DNA from: Lacinutrix sp. 5H-3-7-4
GTDB taxonomy: Bacteria; Bacteroidota; Bacteroidia; Flavobacteriales; Flavobacteriaceae
DNA length: 64,000 bases
Direction of reading: 5' to 3'
NCBI RefSeq assembly: GCF_000211855.2
Contig: NC_015638.1
Coordinates: 2,825,001-2,889,000 of the forward strand
Positions 1-7,876 of the stretch are shown piece by piece. Position 1 is the first letter of the stretch. Every line of letters starts with the position of its first letter. The translations under genes were made by a program, and so were the position numbers. The notes beneath the pieces were generated by a model. The model was not told where the DNA came from and made no database searches. It saw nothing but the letters and a program-made list of their open reading frames with translations.

Positions 1-1
1 T

Positions 2-136
2 AAAGAGTTAAAGCAAAAACTAAGCGTTGGCGGAAGTTTTAAAGATGATAAAATTATAATTCAAGGAGATTATCGTGATAAAATCATGACAATTCTTAAA
101 GAAAAAGGCTTCAATGTAAAACGTGTTGGCGGTTAA
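2..136 (+). CDS. SUI1/YciH-type translation factor, C-terminal part
   Basis: An open frame enters from the left edge and gives 44 residues before TAA. The tail carries the SUI1 (eIF1/YciH) pattern: a KQKLSVGGSFKDD segment, then IIQGDYRDKI, then a GFNVKRVGG end. SUI1 proteins bind the small ribosomal subunit and affect start-codon choice; the bacterial role is less clear. The start and N-terminal half lie outside the window. The next gene begins four bases after the stop, so the two are probably co-transcribed. Confidence 0.8.
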   Translation, partial: KELKQKLSVGGSFKDDKIIIQGDYRDKIMTILKEKGFNVKRVGG

Positions 137-140
137 TAAT

Positions 141-1082
141 ATGAGTAAAAAAACACTTCACATTACAAATGGCTCAAGCCTTACAGATTTTCTTATAAAA
201 GAAAAATACGAAGGAAATATTGTAACCTGGCATGAGATGTTATGCGAAGGCCCAACCGAAAAAATAATAGATACCGATTCATTTTTTGAAAACCGAAAAA
301 CCTACCTAGAATCTATTTACGATTTTAAATACGATATTTCTAAAGTAAGAGATGAATTAAAAGTTTTAAATACCGTAAATGAATTTGATGAAATAGTACT
401 TTGGTTTGAGTACGATTTATTTTGTCATATTAATTTAATAGCTGCCATTAGCTTACTAAAGCAAAAGGATATTAGAAAACCTTTAAGTTTAGTTTGTAGT
501 GGTAGAATTGAAAATGAAAAAGAATTAAAAGAATTACCACAATTAACACCAACACAATTAAAAACACATTATAACGAGCGTGTTTCACTTACTATAGATG
601 ATATTGCATTGGCACAAAAAGCTTGGAGAATATACTGTGAAGACGATCATAACTTATTAAAACCGTTAATTGTTAGACCTTCAAATTTTAAATATTTAAG
701 TATTTGTTTAAAAGCACATTTAAAACGTTTTCCGGATACTAGAAGTGGTTTAAGTACATTAGAGTATAATATTTTAAAATTAGCAAAAGAGCATAAAGTT
801 AAATCACGACACCATTTAGTTGGTTATGCACTACATTACCAAGGTTATTATGGTTTTGGAGATATACAAATAAAGCGTTTAGTAAATAATCTTGAAGCTT
901 TTTATACCGAAACCGAAGATAGCCTTACACTAAATAGAAATGGGCATTTAGCCTTAGAACATTTAAAAAACTTTAGAAACGAAATGGATTGTAATTTTGT
1001 TTTTGGAGGTGTTAATAAATGTGAATTTCAATTTAATAAAAAAGAAAATAAACTTATTAAAAATATAATGAATGCCAATTAA
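141..1082 (+). CDS. DUF1835 domain-containing protein
   Basis: A protein of 313 residues that opens with a beta strand and HITNGSS, followed by a WHEMLCEGP motif, the signature of DUF1835; the C-terminal half resembles the domain usually paired with it (DUF3658-like). The family's biochemical function is unknown to me. An upstream GTG at 123 would overlap the SUI1 gene, so I prefer the ATG at 141, which gives the family's usual N-terminus. The 3' end overlaps the next gene by 11 bases in another frame, which suggests translational coupling with the nucleoside phosphorylase. No signal peptide or membrane segment is visible, so it should be cytoplasmic. Confidence 0.75.
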   Translation: MSKKTLHITNGSSLTDFLIKEKYEGNIVTWHEMLCEGPTEKIIDTDSFFENRKTYLESIYDFKYDISKVRDELKVLNTVNEFDEIVLWFEYDLFCHINLIAAISLLKQKDIRKPLSLVCSGRIENEKELKELPQLTPTQLKTHYNERVSLTIDDIALAQKAWRIYCEDDHNLLKPLIVRPSNFKYLSICLKAHLKRFPDTRSGLSTLEYNILKLAKEHKVKSRHHLVGYALHYQGYYGFGDIQIKRLVNNLEAFYTETEDSLTLNRNGHLALEHLKNFRNEMDCNFVFGGVNKCEFQFNKKENKLIKNIMNAN

Positions 1083-1941
1083 AGATTCAGAATTAATATT
1101 AAATCCAGATGGTAGTGTTTATCACTTAAATCTAAAACCTGAACATATATCTAACACCATAATTACAGTTGGTGATCCAGATCGCGTATCAAGTGTAACA
1201 AAACATTTTGATACTATTGAGTTTAAAACACATAAGAGAGAATTTCATACTCAAACAGGAACCTATAAAGGCAAACGCATTACTGTAATTTCTACAGGAA
1301 TTGGTACAGATAATATTGATATTGTATTTAATGAGCTTGATGCTTTAGTTAATATTAATTTAGAAACTAGAGAAGTAAAACAAGAATTAACCGCATTAAA
1401 TATAATACGTATTGGTACTTCTGGCTCAATAAAAGAAGACATTCCTGTAGATGCTTTTTTAATTAGTGAATTAGCAGCAGGTTTTGATAGTTTACTTCAT
1501 TTTTATGATAGCGAATCGTTTCAACACAAAGATATTTCACAAGCATTAATAGAACAAACTAATTGGTTTAAAGCAAAATCAGACCCTTATGTAGTGAGTT
1601 GTGATGATTCTTTATTAAACAAACTAAGTTCAGACAAAACAGTTACTGGTTTTACAGCAACTAACGTAGGTTTTTATGGACCTCAAGGTAGAATTTTACG
1701 ATTAGCACTTCAGGATAATCAATTAAATAATAAATTAGCTAGCTTTAATTTTAATGGTAAATCTATTACCAATTTAGAAATGGAAACTGCTGGTATTTAT
1801 GGTATTTCTAAATTATTAGGCCATAAAGCATTATCTATGAATGCTATTATAGCAAACAGAGCAACTGGTGAATTTAGCGAAAATCCTACAGCAACTGTAG
1901 ACAATTTAATAACTTACACATTAAATAAGTTAGTAGACTAA
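1072..1941 (+). CDS. nucleoside phosphorylase (PNP/UDP phosphorylase family)
   Basis: A 289-residue cytoplasmic enzyme of the purine/uridine phosphorylase family. It would cleave a nucleoside with phosphate to give a free base and (deoxy)ribose-1-phosphate. Visible family motifs are GDPDRV near residue 34, the phosphate-binding IGTSGS near residue 121, and NLEMETAGIYG near residue 240, whose Met-Glu binds the ribose. The length is somewhat above the 250 or so usual for uridine phosphorylase, and the base specificity (uridine or purine) cannot be told from the sequence. The start overlaps the end of the DUF1835 gene by 11 bases, so the two are probably coupled. Confidence 0.85.
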   Translation: MPIKDSELILNPDGSVYHLNLKPEHISNTIITVGDPDRVSSVTKHFDTIEFKTHKREFHTQTGTYKGKRITVISTGIGTDNIDIVFNELDALVNINLETREVKQELTALNIIRIGTSGSIKEDIPVDAFLISELAAGFDSLLHFYDSESFQHKDISQALIEQTNWFKAKSDPYVVSCDDSLLNKLSSDKTVTGFTATNVGFYGPQGRILRLALQDNQLNNKLASFNFNGKSITNLEMETAGIYGISKLLGHKALSMNAIIANRATGEFSENPTATVDNLITYTLNKLVD

Positions 1942-2028
1942 TTTTAATAACACTTAAAAACAAACGCTATTACTACTTTTTAAGGTAAAAGAAAAAAACT
2001 TATTTTTAAATAAGAATAATTTAGAGTA

Positions 2029-2040
2029 CCGTTTTCACGG
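2029..2040 (+). promoter_or_regulatory. small hairpin ahead of a start codon (RCGGAAA family)
   Basis: CCGT, loop TTTC, ACGG forms a 4-bp stem followed by AAA, ending seven bases before the ATG at 2048. The right arm plus flank (ACGGAAA) matches the hairpins at 7854 and 44094, which also sit just before start codons. A role in translation initiation or RNA stability is inference only. Confidence 0.4.
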
Positions 2041-2047
2041 AAACATT

Positions 2048-2902
2048 ATGAAAAAAATAAATATAGGAGGTGTTCCAGAACATTTTAATCTTGCTTGGTA
2101 TTTAGGCTTAAAAAACGGTGAGTTTAAAGACGAAAATATAAACCTACGTTGGAAAGACTATTTTGGCGGCACAGGTGCTATGTGTAAAGGCCTGCGTGAT
2201 GGAGACATAGACATGGCAGTTATTTTAACCGAAGGCATTATAAAAGATATTATCGCCGGTAACAAATCTAAAATTGTACAAGTATTTGTTAAAACACCAC
2301 TTATTTGGGGAATTCATGTAGCACAAAACTCTAATTATAAAACAATTGAAGACATAAAAGGAACCAAAGCAGCAATTAGTCGTTATGGTTCTGGATCTCA
2401 TTTAATGGCTTATATAAATGCCCAAAATAATGGTTGGAATTTAGAAAAAGATTTAGATTTTGAAGTTATTAAAAACTTAGATGGCGCTGTTGAAGGTTTA
2501 ACCGAAGGAAAAGCCGATTATTTTATGTGGGAAAAATTTACCACAAAACCATTAGTAGATAATGGTGTTTTTAGACGTATAGACAACTGTCCGTCGCCAT
2601 GGCCATGTTTTGTTGTTGCTGTACGAGAAGAGTTTTTAGAATCTAATAAAGATGATGTAAAAACCATATTAAATATTGTAAATAATACCACATCAGAATT
2701 TAAAGATATTCCTAGTATAGATCGCATGATAGCAAACCGCTATGAGCAAGAATTAGAAGATGTGCAAGAATGGCTAACCTTAACCGAATGGTCTCAAGAA
2801 AACATATCTAAAGCAACAATAAACAAAGTTCAAGACGAGTTGCTTGCTTTAAATATAATTCCTGAAAAATGGAAATATGAAGATTTAGTAGAAAAACTCT
2901 AG
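2048..2902 (+). CDS. periplasmic-binding-fold protein, NMT1/SsuA type (Ca3427-like), no signal peptide
   Basis: A 284-residue protein with a type 2 periplasmic-binding fold of the NMT1/thiamine-precursor and aliphatic-sulfonate kind: an N-terminal strand with GGVPEHFNLAWYLGL, then a FGGTGAMCKGL ligand-loop region, and a later GSGSHLMAY loop. These families bind small ligands for ABC import or act in pyrimidine synthesis. This one starts directly with MKKINIGG, without signal peptide or lipobox, and no permease or ATPase gene lies beside it. It is therefore probably cytoplasmic and not a classical transport component; it resembles the small Ca3427-like group. The ligand is unknown. The gene stands alone, with 106 bases upstream and a hairpin at the start. 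Confidence 0.65.
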   Translation: MKKINIGGVPEHFNLAWYLGLKNGEFKDENINLRWKDYFGGTGAMCKGLRDGDIDMAVILTEGIIKDIIAGNKSKIVQVFVKTPLIWGIHVAQNSNYKTIEDIKGTKAAISRYGSGSHLMAYINAQNNGWNLEKDLDFEVIKNLDGAVEGLTEGKADYFMWEKFTTKPLVDNGVFRRIDNCPSPWPCFVVAVREEFLESNKDDVKTILNIVNNTTSEFKDIPSIDRMIANRYEQELEDVQEWLTLTEWSQENISKATINKVQDELLALNIIPEKWKYEDLVEKL

Positions 2903-2953
2903 CCAAAAACACGCAACCTTTTTTATTTCTGGCATCTACTAAAAAATAAACTA

Positions 2954-3550
2954 ATGAAAATTACTTCAGTTATTATTTTAGTATCCATTTCGCTTTGTGC
3001 CTCATTATGTTGTTCTGGTGACGATGATTATTTTGCTCCAGAAATACTTATCGAGAATAACGCAATTGTACAAATAGAGAATAATCAAACTGAATTTAAT
3101 GTAAATGAAAACATTACTATAGAAACTTATATTTCTAACGCACAAACGACAATAAATAACCAAAACATAATTTTAAGTGATTTTGATTATGCTGAAGTTG
3201 GCCAATCACGCTATTACTACAATTTAGCCTTGTATAAGTTAAATGGATTTGGTACTGTTTCTCAAATTCCATTAACTACAGATAGTATTACAAACTTTAA
3301 TGGAGAAACTTTAATAAACGGAAATTATATAGAGGTTATAAGTTATTTTGATGGATCAGGATATAAAAATAAGTTTAGTATTACACTTGCAGAATCTGGG
3401 ACATATTATTTAGCAGGATTAAATTTCTTAAATGCTAATACTGGAGAATTTACTATACATGGCGGCATTTATGAGTTTGGGTTTATAAACATAAAATCTA
3501 CCATAAGTAATAGTAATGCAAATGCTGCTTACCAATTTATTGTAAATTAA
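2954..3550 (+). CDS. putative surface lipoprotein, unknown function
   Basis: A 198-residue protein starting with a hydrophobic signal peptide that ends in a Cys pair at residues 19-20 followed by SGDDD. The acidic run after the lipid-bearing cysteine resembles the export signal that sends Bacteroidota lipoproteins to the cell surface. The rest is rich in Asn, Thr, Ile and short beta-strand-like stretches, as in immunoglobulin-like or adhesin-type domains, but I recognise no named family. It lies 51 bases after the binding-protein gene. It is convergent with ung, and the two stop codons overlap (TTAA). Confidence 0.65.
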   Translation: MKITSVIILVSISLCASLCCSGDDDYFAPEILIENNAIVQIENNQTEFNVNENITIETYISNAQTTINNQNIILSDFDYAEVGQSRYYYNLALYKLNGFGTVSQIPLTTDSITNFNGETLINGNYIEVISYFDGSGYKNKFSITLAESGTYYLAGLNFLNANTGEFTIHGGIYEFGFINIKSTISNSNANAAYQFIVN

Positions 3551-4215
3551 GACCATTTAACTTCACACAAGTTTTGTGTTTTTAAAATTGAATTTACCTT
3601 ACTAAAATGTTTATTACCAAACCAATACCCTCGATTAGCACTTAATGGCGAAGGATGTCCAGATGTTAAAATGTGATGTTTACTCTCATCTATTAATTTA
3701 GATTTCTTTTTAGCAAAACCACCCCAAAGAAGGAAAATTACACGCTCTTTTTTATCGCTTATTGTTTTAATAACAGCATCTGTAAAAGTTTCCCAACCTT
3801 GTTTTTGGTGACTTCCGGCTTCGTGAGCGCGCACTGTTAAAGTTGCGTTTAGTAAAAAAACACCTTGTTCTGCCCAACGTTCAAGATTCCCACTTTTTGG
3901 ATATGGTATTTGTAAATCGTTTTCAATTTCTTTAAAAATATTTATTAACGATGGCGGATGTGTAATACCGTTGTTAACACTAAAACATAAACCGTTTGCT
4001 TGATTATAGTTATGGTATGGATCCTGTCCAATTATCACAACTTTTAAATCATTAAAATGACATTTTTCAAAAGCATTAAATATTAAATTTTTAGGAGGAA
4101 AACATTGGTTTTCTTCATATTCAGCTTCAACAAAATTCATTAAACTTTTAAAATAAGGTTTATTTAATTCAGCTTGTAAATAAGGTTGCCAACTGTTGTG
4201 TATTGTAATGTCCAT
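3547..4215 (-). CDS. ung: uracil-DNA glycosylase
   Basis: A 222-residue family 1 uracil-DNA glycosylase, which removes uracil from DNA as the first step of base excision repair. Visible motifs are the catalytic water-activating GQDPYHN near residue 63 and the minor-groove loop HPSPLSANRGYWFG near residue 187. Length and motif spacing match the family, so it looks complete and active. It is divergent from the YfcC carrier gene, and its likely -7 box lies at 4263-4270, about 48 bases before its ATG. Confidence 0.95.
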   Translation of the reverse strand: MDITIHNSWQPYLQAELNKPYFKSLMNFVEAEYEENQCFPPKNLIFNAFEKCHFNDLKVVIIGQDPYHNYNQANGLCFSVNNGITHPPSLINIFKEIENDLQIPYPKSGNLERWAEQGVFLLNATLTVRAHEAGSHQKQGWETFTDAVIKTISDKKERVIFLLWGGFAKKKSKLIDESKHHILTSGHPSPLSANRGYWFGNKHFSKVNSILKTQNLCEVKWS

Positions 4216-4262
4216 TATTAGTTTTGTATTTCAGAATAAAAATAACACTATCTTTATTGCTG

Positions 4263-4270
4263 CAAAAATA
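4263..4270 (-). promoter_or_regulatory. predicted -7 box for ung
   Basis: On the minus strand this reads TATTTTTG, a full match to the Bacteroidota -7 consensus TAnnTTTG, placed about 48 bases ahead of the ung ATG. No clear -33 TTTG is visible at the right distance. It lies only nine bases ahead of the TTG start of the divergent carrier gene. Confidence 0.4.
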
Positions 4271-4278
4271 TATTCCAC

Positions 4279-5772
4279 TTGAAAAATATAAAATTTCCCA
4301 CAGCACAAACAATTCTTTTAATTATAGCAGGACTTGTAACACTTTTAACATGGTTTATACCTGCTGGTAAATATGATACTTTATTATATAATAGTGCCAG
4401 CAATAACTTTACTCAAACAAGTACAACACAAACTTTAAATTTACCAGCTACACAGCAAACTTTAGATGCATTAGCTATAAAAATTCCTTTAGAGAAATTT
4501 ACAAATGGTGATATTTATAAAGCTATAAACATACCAAATACATACAAAAAACTAGAAGCACAACCACAAGGTGTGTTAGAATTTATAAAATCGCCTGTAA
4601 AAGGTATAATTGAAGCTGCAGATATTATTTTTCTAGTTTTAATAATTGGAGGATTAATAGGTATAATTAATAGTACAGGTGCTTTTGATGCTGGTATTTC
4701 ATGGTTAGCAAATAAATTAAAAGGGAACGAATATATTTTAATTATTCTAGTAACAACTCTAGTAGCTGCTGGTGGTACAACCTTTGGCTTTGCCGAAGAA
4801 ACAATTGCCTTCTTCCCTATTTTAATTCCTGTTTTTCTGGCAGCAAAATATGATGCTTTAGTTGGTGTTGCTTGTATTTTTATTGGTTCGTCTATAGGTA
4901 CAATGTGTTCTACTATAAATCCTTTTAGTACAATTATAGCAAGTGACGCAGCAGGAATAAGCTGGACAACAGGTGTTTGGGGAAGAGTTTTTATGTTAGC
5001 AGCTTGTTTAACAATTTGTTTGATATATATAATTCGATATGCAAACCGTGTGAAAAAAGACCCTACAAAATCTATTATATACGATCAAAGAGAACAAATT
5101 GCGGCATTATTTGGTAATACAAATGCTAAAGTTATACATTTTACAACACGATTACGTTTGGCTTTATTTGTGTTTGCAATGTGTTTTGCTATTATGATTT
5201 ATGGCGTTGTTTTCTTAGAATGGTGGTTTGTAGAAATGACAGCAACTTTTCTTGTTGGTGCTATAATTATAGGATTTATTGCCAATATAAAAGAATCTGT
5301 TTTTGTAGATACTTTTGTTAAAGGCGCTGGAGATTTACTAGGTGTAGCTTTAATTATTGGTATTGCACGAGGTATTACCGTAATTATGGCAGATGGTCTA
5401 ATTAGTGATACCATGTTATATTATGCTAGTGATTTAACTACAGGAATGAATAAAGGTTTATTTGCTACTGCTATGACTGGTATTTATGCAGGTCTTTCTT
5501 TTTTTATACCAAGTTCTTCTGGTATGGCAGTACTTACCATGCCTATAATGTCTCCACTAGCAGATACCGTAGGTGTTGGACGCGAAATTGTAGTAAATGC
5601 TTATCAATATGGATTAGGCTTATTCTACTTAATTAACCCAACAGGTCTTATTTTAGCTTCACTAGCAATAGTAAAAGTTGGATTTAATAAATGGCTAAAA
5701 TTTATCATGCCGCTTTTTGTAATTTTAATTGTATTCACTTTAATAGTCATGACGCTTTCAGTATATTTATAG
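4279..5772 (+). CDS. YfcC family integral membrane carrier
   Basis: A 497-residue polytopic inner-membrane protein of the YfcC/DcuC superfamily (C4-dicarboxylate anaerobic carrier type). Typical features are the N-terminal PTAQTILLII and WFIPAGKYD, the FAEETIAFFPI loop in the middle, and FIPSSSGMAVLTMPIM in the last third; about a dozen hydrophobic segments are visible. Family members are thought to move dicarboxylates or amino acids, but the substrate here is unknown. The start is TTG: an in-frame stop at 4243 leaves no upstream ATG. The next gene begins 20 bases after its stop, giving a likely three-gene operon with a flavin monooxygenase and an SDR. Confidence 0.85.
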   Translation: MKNIKFPTAQTILLIIAGLVTLLTWFIPAGKYDTLLYNSASNNFTQTSTTQTLNLPATQQTLDALAIKIPLEKFTNGDIYKAINIPNTYKKLEAQPQGVLEFIKSPVKGIIEAADIIFLVLIIGGLIGIINSTGAFDAGISWLANKLKGNEYILIILVTTLVAAGGTTFGFAEETIAFFPILIPVFLAAKYDALVGVACIFIGSSIGTMCSTINPFSTIIASDAAGISWTTGVWGRVFMLAACLTICLIYIIRYANRVKKDPTKSIIYDQREQIAALFGNTNAKVIHFTTRLRLALFVFAMCFAIMIYGVVFLEWWFVEMTATFLVGAIIIGFIANIKESVFVDTFVKGAGDLLGVALIIGIARGITVIMADGLISDTMLYYASDLTTGMNKGLFATAMTGIYAGLSFFIPSSSGMAVLTMPIMSPLADTVGVGREIVVNAYQYGLGLFYLINPTGLILASLAIVKVGFNKWLKFIMPLFVILIVFTLIVMTLSVYL

Positions 5773-5792
5773 AAGCCAAAAAAAAGCATTAA

Positions 5793-6917
5793 ATGTATAC
5801 AATTATAGGCGCAGGAATTGGAGGATTAACCACTGCGTTAGTTTTCGAAAAACTAAATATAAACTATCGATTATTTGAAAAAGCCAAAGGTCCAAACGCT
5901 TTAGGTGCTGGTATTTGGTTAGCGCCAAATGCATTACAAGTATTAGAATTTGCGGGTGTTTTAGATAATGTTACCCAAGCCGGTAATATTATTAATAGAA
6001 TTACTTTAACTAATGAAAAACTTAATACTTTAGTAGATAGTAGTCAACTACCAGCAAAAGAAAAATATGGTTTTTCTACAGTTGCAATACATCGAGGTAA
6101 ACTACAATCTGTATTAATTAATGCACTCCCAAAAAACAAAATACAATGGAATAAAGCTTTTAAATCTTACACTCAAGATAATAATAATGTAACAGTCACT
6201 TTTAGTGATGGTTCTCAAACAAAAAGTACTTATTTAATTGGTGCAGATGGTATAAACTCTAAAGTAAGAGCACAATTATTTCCAGAATCTACAATTAGGT
6301 TTTCTGGACAAACGTGCTGGCGCGGAGTTATGCAAACAGCTTTACCTGAAGACTATAAAGATCGAGGTATTGAGATTTGGGGAAAAGGTATTAGGTTTGG
6401 TTTATCTCAACTATCTAATAACGAAACCTCGTGGTTTGCTGTGAAAAAAAGTAAGGCTTTTGGTAAAGATGATACCGCTGTTTTAAAAGAAAAACTCCAT
6501 GCATACTATAAAAACTTTCACCCATTAGTTCATAATTTAATAGACAATACAGATTTAGAGCATATTATTAGAAATGATATTACAGATTTAAAACCGCTTA
6601 AAAGCTGGCAGAAGCAAAACGTTTGTCTTCTTGGTGATGCAGCACATGCAACAACTCCAAACATGGGTCAAGGTGGAGCACAAGCCATAGAAGACGCCTA
6701 TTATTTAGGGAAATTAATAGCTAAATCTCCTAATAAAAATAATTTTAAAGCTTTTGAAAAAAAACGCTTTAAAAAAGCAAATGCTATTGTTAATCAATCT
6801 TGGAGAACAGGAAAAATTGCTCATTTTAAAACATTAGCTCCAATAAGAAATATAATTTTTAAAAGCATTCCTAAACCAATTCTTGACAAAACAATGTTTT
6901 CGGTTTACGAATTATAA
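5793..6917 (+). CDS. FAD-dependent aromatic-ring-type monooxygenase (PHBH/UbiH fold)
   Basis: A 374-residue class A flavoprotein monooxygenase. The N-terminal IGAGIGGLT binds the FAD ADP moiety, GADGINSKVR near residue 150 is the DG motif contacting FAD and NAD(P)H, and LLGDAAHATTPNMGQGG near residue 285 is the GD motif binding the flavin ribityl chain. Such enzymes hydroxylate aromatic or heterocyclic substrates with NAD(P)H and oxygen; this substrate cannot be named. It sits 20 bases after the carrier gene and 20 bases before an SDR, so the three may take up and modify one compound. There is no signal peptide; it should be cytoplasmic or membrane-peripheral. Confidence 0.85.
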   Translation: MYTIIGAGIGGLTTALVFEKLNINYRLFEKAKGPNALGAGIWLAPNALQVLEFAGVLDNVTQAGNIINRITLTNEKLNTLVDSSQLPAKEKYGFSTVAIHRGKLQSVLINALPKNKIQWNKAFKSYTQDNNNVTVTFSDGSQTKSTYLIGADGINSKVRAQLFPESTIRFSGQTCWRGVMQTALPEDYKDRGIEIWGKGIRFGLSQLSNNETSWFAVKKSKAFGKDDTAVLKEKLHAYYKNFHPLVHNLIDNTDLEHIIRNDITDLKPLKSWQKQNVCLLGDAAHATTPNMGQGGAQAIEDAYYLGKLIAKSPNKNNFKAFEKKRFKKANAIVNQSWRTGKIAHFKTLAPIRNIIFKSIPKPILDKTMFSVYEL

Positions 6918-6937
6918 TTCAGGATTTAAATCTATAA

Positions 6938-7747
6938 ATGAAAGACCTAAAAAACAAAATAGTATTAATTACTGGTGGCGCTTCTGGAATTGGTAAAATA
7001 ATGGCGCGCTTAATGTTAGAGCGACAATCTAAAGTAATACTTTGGGATATAAACCAAGAAAATATAAATAATACTTTAAAAGAATTTTCAAATTATAAAA
7101 CTATATATGCTTACAAAGTAGATGTTTCTAATATAGAAAACATAAAAGAACAGGCTTTAAAAGTAAAACAAGACATTGGTATTGTAGATGTATTAATAAA
7201 CAATGCGGGAATAGTAGTTGGTAAATTTTTTAACACACAAACATATGCAGATATAACCAAAACTATGAGCATAAATGCTAATGGACCAATGTATGTTACA
7301 GTGGAATTTTTAAGTGATATGATTCATAAAAATACTGGACATATTTGTAACATAGCATCGTCAGGAGGATTAATTTCAAATCCAAAAATGTCGGTTTATG
7401 CTGCAAGTAAATGGGCTGTAATTGGTTGGTCTGATAGTTTAAGGTTAGAAATGCTTCAGCTTAAAAAAAATATAAATATTACTACAATTATGCCTTATTA
7501 CATAAACACAGGAATGTTTAATGGTGTAAAATCTAAAATCCCAATTCTAGAACCAGAAGCAACCGCATTAACCATAATAAAATCAATCGAAAAAAATAAA
7601 AGAATGGTTACTATTCCTGGTTATATTTATAGAGTAACACGTTTGGGTCAGGCATTAATGTCTGTTAATATGTTCGATTGGTTTACTGGTAAAGTTCTTG
7701 GTATTTATAAAACTATGGAGCATTTTGTAGGTCATAAAAAAGCGTAA
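6938..7747 (+). CDS. short-chain dehydrogenase/reductase
   Basis: A 269-residue classical SDR. It has the Rossmann TGGASGIG motif near residue 13, NNAG near residue 90, the catalytic Ser in the IASSGG strand and the YAASK catalytic Tyr/Lys pair near residue 155. Its C-terminal half resembles lipid- or steroid-oxidising SDRs (17-beta-HSD type 11-like), but the substrate is unknown. It is the third gene of the run starting at 4279, with equal 20-base gaps, and probably acts on the same metabolite as the flavin monooxygenase. Confidence 0.85.
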   Translation: MKDLKNKIVLITGGASGIGKIMARLMLERQSKVILWDINQENINNTLKEFSNYKTIYAYKVDVSNIENIKEQALKVKQDIGIVDVLINNAGIVVGKFFNTQTYADITKTMSINANGPMYVTVEFLSDMIHKNTGHICNIASSGGLISNPKMSVYAASKWAVIGWSDSLRLEMLQLKKNINITTIMPYYINTGMFNGVKSKIPILEPEATALTIIKSIEKNKRMVTIPGYIYRVTRLGQALMSVNMFDWFTGKVLGIYKTMEHFVGHKKA

Positions 7748-7815
7748 ATAACAGCCAAAACGTAAGAAAACCAAGGTAACTTCTTAATAAAATTCCATTT
7801 CCCATTCCTATTCCG

Positions 7816-7823
7816 TAACTTTG
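7816..7823 (+). promoter_or_regulatory. predicted -7 box for mutS2
   Basis: TAACTTTG fully matches the Bacteroidota -7 consensus TAnnTTTG, 53 bases before the mutS2 ATG. A transcript from here would carry the hairpin at 7854-7871 in its leader. I see no convincing -33 box. Confidence 0.45.
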
Positions 7824-7853
7824 TTATGCTAAGAAAAAGATATAATTAAAAGT

Positions 7854-7871
7854 TTTCCGTTAACACGGAAA
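7854..7871 (+). promoter_or_regulatory. 7-bp perfect hairpin in the mutS2 leader (RCGGAAA family)
   Basis: TTTCCGT, loop TAAC, ACGGAAA: a perfect 7-bp stem ending five bases before the ATG of mutS2. It shares its right arm with the hairpins at 2029 and 44094. It is too close to the start codon to be a terminator and has no T run; a role in translation or RNA stability is inference. Confidence 0.5.
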
Positions 7872-7876
7872 GTACT

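Noticed and set aside
123-140. Upstream GTG start for the DUF1835 gene
   Set aside because: It would overlap the SUI1-type gene by 14 bases; the ATG at 141 gives the family N-terminus.
1996-2016. AT-rich inverted repeat after the nucleoside phosphorylase gene
   Set aside because: A CTTATTT/AAATAAG stem with almost no loop in very AT-rich sequence; too weak to call a terminator.
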